From Treponema sp. UBA4232 (lineage in GTDB: Bacteria > Spirochaetota > Spirochaetia > Treponematales > Treponemataceae), in the NCBI GenBank assembly GCA_002396325.1, contig DGXM01000127.1, positions 1 through 9,569 on the forward strand: 9,569 nt of DNA. The letters run 5' to 3'. Under the pieces are notes generated by a model. The model did not search any database, was not told the origin of the DNA, and was given only the letters and a program-made list of their open reading frames with translations. Made by a program: the position numbers and the translations under genes. This document shows, piece after piece, positions 1-6,491 of this stretch (within the stretch, counting starts at the first letter, position 1; every line of letters begins with the position of its first letter).

Positions 1-330
1 ATTCAGCATCTCTTGTACAGAGGAGATCCCGAATCAAGTTCGGGATGACGGTGGTGGCAGCCCCTGAATGACGTGGAAATGTCATGCTGAACGAAGTTGT
101 GTCATGCTGAACGTGGTTGCCTGCAACCGAATTCAGCATCTCTTGTACAGGGAGATCCCGAATCAAGTTCGGGATGACGGTGGTGGCAGCCCCTGAATGA
201 CGTGGAAATGTCATGCTGAACGAAGTTGTGTCATGCTGAACTTGTTTCAGTATCTCTTGTACAGAGGAGATCCCGAATCAAGTTCGGGATGACGAGGGAA
301 TCAGGCTGAATGAAGTTGTGTCATGTTGAG
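1..330. repeat. Left array of REPIN-like composite palindromes
   Basis: This array holds three copies of a composite element. The complete ones are 101-178 and 230-293; the copy at 1-49 is cut by the window edge. Each has two 27-nt half-elements around a spacer of about 10 nt. One half has ATCCCGAA/TTCGGGAT arms around loop TCAAG (stems at 26-46, 155-175, 270-290). The other has ATGCTGAA/TTCAGCAT-type arms. The halves are inverted relative to each other and end in GTCAT or ATGAC. Extra partial copies of GTCATGCTGAACGAAG lie at 81 and 210. Copies are spaced 129 and 115 bp apart (measured between the CCC/GGG stems). No coding potential is convincing here. The organisation resembles REP doublets (BIME/REPIN) known in other bacteria; no mobilising transposase is in the window. 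Confidence 0.9.
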
Positions 331-331
331 T

Positions 332-447
332 CCCTGCGGGCTAAGGATTGGAATGGCGAACGTAGTGAGAACGCACCCGCAGGGGGCGGTCGTAGGCGGA
401 AGCCGGAGCCATGGAAAGCCTGACGGCAACTTGTTGCCGGAGCCCCC
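332..447. other. GC-rich potentially structured intergenic segment
   Basis: This GC-rich stretch sits between the left array and the first promoter. CCCTGCGGG (332-340) is a perfect inverted match to CCCGCAGGG (376-384). GGGGGC (382-387) is complementary to GCCCCC (442-447) and shares bases 382-384 with the first pairing, so the two helices exclude each other. A local hairpin GGCAAC/GTTGCC lies at 425-438, and GCCGGAGCC occurs at 402-410 with a near copy at 436-444. A reading frame runs through it into the downstream gene, but a promoter lies between them, so I read it as non-coding. It could be a structured RNA, another dispersed repeat, or simply GC-rich spacer. Confidence 0.4.
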
Positions 448-484
448 GTGTAAGCATGGAATTTCTTATCGGATTTGCTTTTAT

Positions 485-513
485 TTGTATTTTTCGACTG
501 TTTGTGATATACT
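485..513 (+). promoter_or_regulatory. Sigma70-type promoter of the SDR-like/MgtC operon
   Basis: The -10 box is TATACT (508-513) with an upstream TG (505-506), making an extended -10. TTGTAT (485-490) lies 17 bp upstream as a weak -35. Transcription would start at about 520, next to the ATG at 521, so the mRNA is predicted to be leaderless or nearly so. Confidence 0.6.
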
Positions 514-520
514 TTTTCTT

Positions 521-1336
521 ATGACGAAGACGACTCTTGTAGCCGGAAAAGATATGCCGGCGTGCAGTAAATTTGCAGATGGACTTTCACAGATGGAACG
601 GCGCGTGGTTGTGTGCGAGCCTCCATCGCTTGATGATATGACGGATGATGCCGAAACCGATGCCGCATCACAGGCTGTAAACAACCGGCAGCAAAAAATC
701 ATGGGAAAGGCCGCAGGGGTTGCTACGGTTCCGTGGAACAAGCCTTCTCCGATTTCAGCGCGTACACTGCTTTTGAGTGCCGAAGCTTTTTTCGAGGGGC
801 TTGATGAAGTGGTGCTTTATTTTGACGAGGAACTTTTTGCGTCCAGGGCGAATCAGGTGAACATAGAGGAGTGTGCCCAGGGCTGCGATGAGATGATTCT
901 TTCGTATCAGTATCTTACTTTGGAGGTTTTGAACCGCTTTCAAAGACGGCACGACAATGCAAATCCCGGCGTATTGGTGTTTCTGCTGAAAGAAGGACCT
1001 TCCGCCGCCGATGCAATGAGGATGCCGAGTCTCAGAAACGGGGCCTATTCCATTGCATCTCCGGTTGTTGCCGCTGCGGCCACTGCATTCATGGCATTTG
1101 CTGAAAATATCGTTGCAATCCACGGGGATCTTCCGAACATAAGGATTCTGCTTGTTCGCGGCGACAAAAACATGGACATCGTTTCGAATGATGCGGCTTT
1201 TGCAAAATGGCTTGCTTCGTACATCGATGCGCTTGAGGAAACCAAGACGAAGACTGACGCCAGAAAATCGCTTTCATGGATCAAGCCCGGTTCAAAGGTT
1301 CAGAGCGGCGGATTTTCACTTTTCGGACGCAGGTAG
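521..1336 (+). CDS. Rossmann/SDR-like protein, probable pseudoenzyme
   Basis: This 271-residue soluble protein has no family I can name with certainty. Its layout resembles a short-chain dehydrogenase/reductase: an N-terminal beta-alpha start (LVAGKDMPACSKFADGL), a central LDEVVLYFDEE strand, and then Y176-S inside YSIASPVVAAAATAF followed by a helix and the strand IRILLVRGD. In an active SDR the start would carry TGxxxGxG and the later block YxxxK; both are missing, so if the fold is right the protein is probably not an oxidoreductase. The frame is open upstream to an ATG at 323, but I chose 521 because the promoter at 485-513 lies inside that extension and the extra residues come from the GC-rich spacer. 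No Shine-Dalgarno precedes 521. The MgtC-family gene follows after 19 bp and is probably co-transcribed. The C-terminus is basic and Gly/Ser-rich. Confidence 0.75.
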   Translation: MTKTTLVAGKDMPACSKFADGLSQMERRVVVCEPPSLDDMTDDAETDAASQAVNNRQQKIMGKAAGVATVPWNKPSPISARTLLLSAEAFFEGLDEVVLYFDEELFASRANQVNIEECAQGCDEMILSYQYLTLEVLNRFQRRHDNANPGVLVFLLKEGPSAADAMRMPSLRNGAYSIASPVVAAAATAFMAFAENIVAIHGDLPNIRILLVRGDKNMDIVSNDAAFAKWLASYIDALEETKTKTDARKSLSWIKPGSKVQSGGFSLFGRR

Positions 1337-1346
1337 CGTTTTTTAC

Positions 1347-1351
1347 GGAGG
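1347..1351 (+). promoter_or_regulatory. Shine-Dalgarno of the MgtC-family gene
   Basis: GGAGG ends 4 nt before ATG 1356. It fixes that start in preference to the in-frame upstream ATG at 1152, which lies inside the preceding gene. Confidence 0.85.
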
Positions 1352-1355
1352 ATTT

Positions 1356-2027
1356 ATGATTGACTGGAATCCAATAAGCGAGCATCTGATTCAGATCTGC
1401 CTGAGCATGGTATGCGGATTCGTACTGGGCTTCGAGCGCAAAAGCAGGAGTCAGGCGGTGGGCATAAGGACGCTGGTTCTTATCTGTATGTCGTCGACTT
1501 TGCTTTCGATTCTTTCAACGGAGATGACTGTTGACGCTCCCAGCAATTCCGATGCGACCCGTATTGCGGCGGGGGTTGTGAGCGGCATAGGATTTCTGGG
1601 CGGCGGTGTGATTATGAGGCAGGGGATGAACATAAAGGGGCTCACGTCTGCGGCCGTAATCTGGACTGCGTCTGCACTGGGACTTTCGATCGGTGCAGGG
1701 CTTTATGTGCAGTCTGGAGTGGTTCTGGTCGGCTCCGAAGTGATTCTTGTACTGATTGAAAAAGTTCAGCTGAAAAAATTTCCTTCCATAAAAACGAAGA
1801 TGCTGCATCTTGTGTTCGAAGAAAGTTCGATTGATCTGGATGTGCTGGGGATGGAAATTGAAAAGGCGGGCCTCGTAATCTGCGACGTGAACATGAGCCG
1901 CATAATAGCCGCACATCAGCTGCATCTGCATTATTCCGTGAAAGTGCCTAGAACCCAGGACTACAACAAACTTCTTTCCGCGCTTGGAAAACTGGGGCCC
2001 CTGACGGAATTCTCGCTTACAGACTGA
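1356..2027 (+). CDS. MgtC/SapB-family inner-membrane protein
   Basis: This 223-residue membrane protein belongs to the MgtC/SapB family, whose best-studied members help pathogens survive low magnesium and inhibit the F1Fo ATP synthase; other members are of unknown function. The family signature is clear: GFVLGFERKSRSQAVGIRT at 21-39, RIAAGVVSGIGFLGGGVI at 69-86 and GLTSAAVIWTASALGLSIG at 95-113. About four hydrophobic segments occupy residues 11-135, and a soluble region from about 138 to 223 matches the position of the ACT-like cytoplasmic domain of longer family members. It is second in an operon behind the SDR-like gene, with its own Shine-Dalgarno. Downstream there is a hairpin and then the inverted palindrome array. 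Family membership is solid; whether it acts in magnesium homeostasis, virulence or something else cannot be read from the sequence. Confidence 0.9.
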   Translation: MIDWNPISEHLIQICLSMVCGFVLGFERKSRSQAVGIRTLVLICMSSTLLSILSTEMTVDAPSNSDATRIAAGVVSGIGFLGGGVIMRQGMNIKGLTSAAVIWTASALGLSIGAGLYVQSGVVLVGSEVILVLIEKVQLKKFPSIKTKMLHLVFEESSIDLDVLGMEIEKAGLVICDVNMSRIIAAHQLHLHYSVKVPRTQDYNKLLSALGKLGPLTEFSLTD

Positions 2028-2063
2028 CGGAACGGTTGGAAGCCCGGAGTTGCCGTTACCGTC
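2026..2063 (+). other. Hairpin at the stop of the MgtC-family gene
   Basis: GACGGAACGG (2026-2035) pairs with CCGTTACCGTC (2053-2063), giving ten base pairs with one bulged base. The stem begins inside the stop codon. There is no T-run after it, so it is not a standard intrinsic terminator; it may protect the 3' end or be part of the adjoining repeats. Confidence 0.5.
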
Positions 2064-2460
2064 ATCCCGGGCCTGCCACTACCGTCATCCCGAACTTGAT
2101 TCGGGATCTCCCATGTGCATGAGATGCTGAATCAAGTTCAGCATGACACAGCCTCGTTCTGCAAGACACAATCCCGTTCGGCATGACTCCCCGTATCATC
2201 CCGGCCCTGCCACCACCGTCATCCAGGGCCTGCCACTACCGTCATCCCGAACTTGATTCGGGATCTCCCAGTACAAGAGATGCTGAATCAAGTTCAGCAT
2301 GACATAGCCCCGTTCGGCATGACTCCCCGTATCATCCCGGCCCTGCTGCCACCGTCATCCCGAACTTGATTCGGGATCTCCCATGTGCATGAGATGCTGA
2401 ATCAAGTTCAGCATGACATAGCCCCGTTCGGTGTGACACAGCCTCGTTCAACTTGACACA
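2058..2460. repeat. Right array of REPIN-like composite palindromes, inverted
   Basis: Three full composite elements lie at 2084-2147, 2241-2303 and 2354-2417. Each is a 27-nt half with ATCCCGAA/TTCGGGAT arms (stems 2087-2107, 2244-2264, 2357-2377), a 9-10 nt spacer, then a 27-nt half with ATGCTGAA/TTCAGCAT arms (2124-2144, 2280-2300, 2394-2414). GTCAT opens and ATGAC closes each unit. The order of halves is the reverse of the left array, so the arrays are inverted relative to each other. Partial copies fill the gaps: CGTTCGGCATGAC-like ends near 2166 and 2311, and a direct repeat at 2058-2090 and 2215-2247. Unit spacing is 157 then 113 bp. I see no gene in this interval. The many stem-loops could also attenuate or insulate transcription between the operons. 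Confidence 0.9.
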
Positions 2461-2503
2461 ACCTCTTTCAACAAACTGATTCCCTTGCTTTTGAAATCCT
2501 CTA

Positions 2504-2532
2504 TTGAATGAATTGCATTTCCGCTATATACT
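2504..2532 (+). promoter_or_regulatory. Sigma70-type promoter of the XPB operon
   Basis: TTGAAT (2504-2509), a 17 bp spacer and TATACT (2527-2532) form the best promoter in the window. The expected start at about 2539 is within 2 nt of the ATG at 2541, so the transcript should be leaderless or nearly so. AGGA (2536-2539) is too close to the ATG to act as a Shine-Dalgarno. Confidence 0.75.
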
Positions 2533-2540
2533 GACAGGAT

Positions 2541-4346
2541 ATGGTAAATCCTGAAAATCCGTTGGTTGTACAATCTGACAGAAGCCTCATGCTTGACGTT
2601 CATGCCCCGCTCGCCGAAGAATGCCGCAACGCATTGATTCCGTTCGCCGAATTGGAGCGTTCCCCGGAGCATTGGCACACATACAAAGTCACGGCCCTTT
2701 CTTTGTGGAATGCCGCAAGCGTCGGTATTTCCTCACAGGATGTCGTGGCTGTGCTGGAAAAATTCTCCCGCTACGACGTGCCTCAGGCGGTCAGTGTGTG
2801 GATTCAGGAAACCGCCGAAAGATTCGGAAAAATCCGCCTGGTTCAAGGTTCTTCAAAACCCGCGCCGAACAGCAATATAATGGAAGAATTTTTGTATCTC
2901 GTGTGTTCGTCCCCCTACATCTTCCGGGAAATCGAACACTCCCCCTCCTTGAAAGAAATGCTCACAGCCTGCACTTACGAGGAACCGGAAAATTCGCAGG
3001 TGGAACTTTCAGACGACGAGAAAAAATACTGCTTCATTCTGCGTCTCACGGACCGCGGCACAATCAAACAGAAACTTCTTTCGCTCAACTGGCCTGTAAA
3101 AGACGACGTGCCCCTCGGAGACGGAGAACATCTGGACATTTCGCTAAGGGAGACCACGTCATCAGGTAAAAAATTCGTAATCCGCGACTACCAAAAAAAC
3201 GCCGCAAAAGCCCTTGTTGGAAATAAAGGCCCAGGCAGTGGATACGGCACAATCGTCCTGCCGTGCGGTGCCGGAAAAACCATTGTGGGCATGGAACTTA
3301 TGGATATGCTCAAGACAAACACTCTGATTGTCACCACGAACATTTCCGCCGTTCACCAGTGGATTGACGAGCTTGTAGACAAAACCACGCTCACCCGCGA
3401 TGACATTGCAGAATACACAGGCGAAAACAAAGAAGTGAAGCCGGTAACAGTTGCAACATACCAAATCCTCACGTGGAGACCGGAAAAAGAAGGTCCGTAT
3501 CCGCATTTTTCGCTTTTCAGGGCAAGCAACTGGGGACTCATCATTTACGACGAAGTGCACATGCTCCCGGCCCCGGTGTTCAGAGTTGCAGCGGAACTTC
3601 AGGCAGTGCGCAGGGTCGGCCTTACCGCAACTTTGGTTCGTGAAGACGGATGCGAAGGAAACGTTTTTTCGCTGGTCGGTCCGAAGCGATACGATGTGCC
3701 GTGGAAAGAACTGGAAAGAGACAAGTGGATTGCGAGTGCGGAATGTGTGGAAGTGCGCATTTCAATGAGCGAGCAGCTTGAGTTGGAATACAGTGTCGCC
3801 TCAAAAAGGATGCAGAACAAAATCGCCAGTACAAATCCCGAAAAAATACGGATTGTAAAGGAACTCGTAAAAAGATTCCCCGACGACAAGATTCTGGTGA
3901 TTGGACAATACCTCGATCAGCTTTCGGAAATTGCAAAAGATTTGAACGCGCCGATTATAACGGGCAAAACAAAAAACGCAGACCGCGACGCCATTTACGG
4001 GCAATTCCGCAACGGAGAGATTCAAGTGCTGATCGTGAGCAAGGTGGCCAATTTCGCGATTGATCTTCCCGACGCAAGCATGGCAATTGAAGTGAGCGGC
4101 ACGTTTGGTTCGCGGCAGGAAGAGGCTCAGCGTCTGGGGCGGCTTTTGCGGCCGAAAGAAAGAACCGCAAGATTTTTCACGGTAGTCACACGCGGCACTG
4201 TCGATGAGGAATTCGGAAGCAAACGGCAGAAGTTTCTCGGCGAACAGGGCTACTCTTACCGCATAATCAGGTACACAGACGAATCCAGTTTCGATGAGCT
4301 TGAAGTCCCGCCGGCACTCGGTTACGAAGGAGAGTCCCGCAGATGA
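2541..4346 (+). CDS. XPB/ERCC3-like superfamily 2 DNA helicase
   Basis: This 601-residue ATP-dependent DNA helicase is of the bacterial XPB type (superfamily 2, translocating 3'-5' in characterised relatives), which opens DNA in repair-like processes. Residues 1 to about 120 match the XPB-type N-terminal domain (NPLVVQSDRSLMLDV, then PFAELERSPEHWHTYKVT). The ATPase core shows Walker A GAGKT at 243-247, the DEVH box at 337-340, TAT at 362-364 followed by the XPB-specific RED motif at 367-369, and motif VI QRLGRLLRPK at 530-539. The C-terminal TRGTVDEEFGSKRQKFL block is also typical of XPB. All motifs look intact, so the enzyme should be active. The start is supported by the promoter directly upstream and by the conserved N-terminus. 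The stop overlaps the next start (ATGA), so translation of the two is probably coupled. It is longer than archaeal XPB and close to actinobacterial ones, as I recall them. Confidence 0.95.
   Translation: MVNPENPLVVQSDRSLMLDVHAPLAEECRNALIPFAELERSPEHWHTYKVTALSLWNAASVGISSQDVVAVLEKFSRYDVPQAVSVWIQETAERFGKIRLVQGSSKPAPNSNIMEEFLYLVCSSPYIFREIEHSPSLKEMLTACTYEEPENSQVELSDDEKKYCFILRLTDRGTIKQKLLSLNWPVKDDVPLGDGEHLDISLRETTSSGKKFVIRDYQKNAAKALVGNKGPGSGYGTIVLPCGAGKTIVGMELMDMLKTNTLIVTTNISAVHQWIDELVDKTTLTRDDIAEYTGENKEVKPVTVATYQILTWRPEKEGPYPHFSLFRASNWGLIIYDEVHMLPAPVFRVAAELQAVRRVGLTATLVREDGCEGNVFSLVGPKRYDVPWKELERDKWIASAECVEVRISMSEQLELEYSVASKRMQNKIASTNPEKIRIVKELVKRFPDDKILVIGQYLDQLSEIAKDLNAPIITGKTKNADRDAIYGQFRNGEIQVLIVSKVANFAIDLPDASMAIEVSGTFGSRQEEAQRLGRLLRPKERTARFFTVVTRGTVDEEFGSKRQKFLGEQGYSYRIIRYTDESSFDELEVPPALGYEGESRR
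4327..4332 (+). promoter_or_regulatory. Shine-Dalgarno of the XPB partner gene
   Basis: AAGGAG lies inside the end of the helicase gene, 10 nt before ATG 4343. It supports this overlapping start. Confidence 0.6.
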
Positions 4347-6427
4347 TTGGAGAGGAGCAGAAGCAGCTTAGAAAAGATTGGCTTGAATACCTTACGAAGA
4401 TGCCCACCGATGCGTTTTTGGATTTGGCAAAAATCTATCTTGGGGAAATCCGCACTCCATTCAACAAACAGCGTCTTCAAGAACAGCTTTCGATATTTTT
4501 GCACGATGAGACAAACCGGAAAAACATAAAATCGCTGCTGAGTCCCAACGACATAAAAATCCTTGCACTCATTCATCTCACGGGGGGAGTCTCCGAAAAG
4601 CAGATCGGCGGTTTCTTCACATCAGGCAAAATCTCGCACTCGCTTAAAGAGCATATCGTCAATCTGGAGGAAAGGCTCCTAATCTTCAGGCGCAGTGATT
4701 CCAACGGTGATTTTTTTTCGCTGAATCCTCTTTTGCAGGAAACCATCGAACCGCTTCTCACAAAAGACGCACTGATTCCGAGACCGGTCTCGACAGTAAG
4801 TTGCGCCGCCGGGGATTTTTTTCTCACCCCGGGATTTCTTGCAGCCTATGTGTCGTTTGTTTTAGGACATGAAGATTTGTGCAAGGCAGACGGAACACCG
4901 AAGAAAAAGGCCGTCCGCGACTTCGCACTGATTTATTCCAAGGAAGACGCAGAATCAGATTCCGCGGAAAGAATACTCAAAGACATCACATCTGCATTCA
5001 TGAATCTGAATCTGATTAAGGACAATAATGGAAAATCGGAAATAGACTGGACTAAACTTGAGCGTTTCGCACAGATGGAAGAGACGCACCAATATGCCTA
5101 CCTTTGCGCATCGCTTTCCTGTCCGGCAGTTTCCCGCAGAGGACTGCAGACCAACGCACAGCTTTTATTGGACACAATTTCCATGATACCGCAGGGAGGT
5201 TACACGCGAAAATCAATCCTTCAGGCCGCGGTTCTTGCCTCAACGGGAAAAAACAAATCCGTTGCCGCCGCAGGCCCCTCGCGTTTTGAAAGTCTCATGG
5301 CCGAAACAAAAGGAGAGAGCGAACGCACCAACCCGATGGATATGATGGACAGGCTTTTTGACGGAGCGGTTTCACTCGGCCTTCTGCATCAGACAGGAAA
5401 AGATGAGAACGGAGAAAAAATATTTGAGCCTTCCGACTTCCTCGCCGGAAAAACGACCGGAGCCGCGGAGGAGAAAAACGTGGTGAGCATTGACGCAGGA
5501 TTTTCCGTGACCGTAATGCCGGGACTTTCCCTTGGAGAACTCCTTCCCCTCATGAAATGCCTGGATATTTCACATTTCGACGTTGCGGCCGAATACGAGC
5601 TTTCCCGCTCCTCCGTTATGAGGGCTTTTGATTTGGGATGCACTCCGAAAGAAATCACAAATCTTCTGGACTCACATTCCTCTTATGAACTTCCTCAGAA
5701 TCTTCATGTTGCCGTGGAAGACTGGTACAATTCTTATTCCTCCGCAATGCTCTATCACGGATATGTGCTGAAACTTTCCGAACGGAACGCCGTTATCGCA
5801 GAAAAAAATCCGTCGCTCGCACCGCACATAGTGACGCATCTTGCCCCTGGAGTCCTGCTTTTGGATTTCGCAAATGATGACGAAGCCTCCAGCGTAATTT
5901 CAAAGGCCGGAATCGATGCCGTGGGAAAAGTCCAGTCTGTAGGAGCAAAGACCGTCGTTCCGCCTCTTCCGCCGCTGAAAACAGCCGCACGTATCAGAGA
6001 AAATCCCCAGCAGGAAATTCAACCCGCAGATGACTACAACAAGATAATTGAAGAAATGCACAAATATCTGGATTCACTTTCCCTCGAAGATGATGCAAAG
6101 GAAAAACTTTCGGAACGGATAGACCGCCACGTAATTGTTAATTCCTCGCAGCTCACCGCCGCAAGCATAAGATTCGAACTTACTGAAGCGTTCGCAATGG
6201 ATTACGCCGGAAAAATCCACGTTGCGGAAAGTGCCATTCAGGAAAACAAACTTCTTGAAATAGAAATTGAGGATGAAAAAATCATACAGGGCATGCCGGT
6301 CGGCTTGGAAAAGAAAAGCGGAAATGCCACTGTGACACTCGCCTTCGACGACGGACAGCCGAACAGGGAAATTCTCCTCAGCTCAGCGGTAAGAGTGAAA
6401 AAAATCAGGGCAAAAATCATTTGGTAA
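4343..6427 (+). CDS. XPB-associated protein with a helicase-N-terminal-like domain
   Basis: This 694-residue protein is translated from an ATG that overlaps the helicase stop. It has no ATPase motifs. Residues 1 to about 150 look like helical or winged-helix segments (SPNDIKILALIHLTGGVSEK). A low-similarity middle follows. Residues 380 to about 520 contain a domain related to the XPB N-terminal domain (Pfam Helicase_C_3 by recollection), including Y418, S447-Y448 and P451-Q452. A flexible PPLPP-containing linker lies near 545-575. The last 90 or so residues (AMDYAGKIHVAESAI through REILLSSAVRVKKIRAKI) resemble a small beta-rich WYL-like domain; that is a guess. Similar large proteins are encoded beside XPB in actinobacteria, for example next to the Mycobacterium tuberculosis gene. 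The likely role is a DNA-binding or regulatory partner of the helicase; no biochemical activity can be assigned. Confidence 0.85.
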   Translation: MIGEEQKQLRKDWLEYLTKMPTDAFLDLAKIYLGEIRTPFNKQRLQEQLSIFLHDETNRKNIKSLLSPNDIKILALIHLTGGVSEKQIGGFFTSGKISHSLKEHIVNLEERLLIFRRSDSNGDFFSLNPLLQETIEPLLTKDALIPRPVSTVSCAAGDFFLTPGFLAAYVSFVLGHEDLCKADGTPKKKAVRDFALIYSKEDAESDSAERILKDITSAFMNLNLIKDNNGKSEIDWTKLERFAQMEETHQYAYLCASLSCPAVSRRGLQTNAQLLLDTISMIPQGGYTRKSILQAAVLASTGKNKSVAAAGPSRFESLMAETKGESERTNPMDMMDRLFDGAVSLGLLHQTGKDENGEKIFEPSDFLAGKTTGAAEEKNVVSIDAGFSVTVMPGLSLGELLPLMKCLDISHFDVAAEYELSRSSVMRAFDLGCTPKEITNLLDSHSSYELPQNLHVAVEDWYNSYSSAMLYHGYVLKLSERNAVIAEKNPSLAPHIVTHLAPGVLLLDFANDDEASSVISKAGIDAVGKVQSVGAKTVVPPLPPLKTAARIRENPQQEIQPADDYNKIIEEMHKYLDSLSLEDDAKEKLSERIDRHVIVNSSQLTAASIRFELTEAFAMDYAGKIHVAESAIQENKLLEIEIEDEKIIQGMPVGLEKKSGNATVTLAFDDGQPNREILLSSAVRVKKIRAKIIW

Positions 6428-6429
6428 AG

Positions 6430-6458
6430 AAGCCCCCGCATTTTGAGAAAAAGGGCTT
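6430..6458 (+). other. Hairpin between the XPB partner gene and the U32 gene
   Basis: AAGCCC (6430-6435) pairs with GGGCTT (6453-6458) across a 17-nt loop, starting 2 nt after the partner stop. No T-run follows on the plus strand, so it would be a weak terminator at best. Its right arm overlaps the -35 region of the next promoter. Confidence 0.35.
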
Positions 6459-6485
6459 ACACAAGAGCGTCAAATATGGTATACT
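6456..6485 (+). promoter_or_regulatory. Extended -10 promoter of the U32 gene
   Basis: TATACT (6480-6485) is preceded by TGG (6477-6479), an extended -10. CTTACA (6456-6461) lies 18 bp upstream and matches the -35 consensus at four of six bases. The expected transcription start is 6492, the A of the start codon itself. Confidence 0.65.
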
Positions 6486-6491
6486 ACGGGA

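Noticed and set aside
323..520. N-terminal extension of the SDR-like gene from ATG 323
   Set aside because: A promoter at 485-513 lies inside it, the translated residues come from GC-rich repeat-like spacer, and no Shine-Dalgarno precedes 323.
1152..1355. Upstream start for the MgtC-family gene
   Set aside because: It lies inside the preceding gene in another frame; the Shine-Dalgarno and family N-terminus point to 1356.
1..2460. CRISPR array
   Set aside because: The repeats are palindromic and unevenly spaced, the intervals are themselves repetitive, and no cas gene is near.
2621..3169. Overlapping 182-codon plus-strand frame within the helicase gene
   Set aside because: It is in another frame of a clearly conserved helicase, Arg/His-rich, with no family resemblance.
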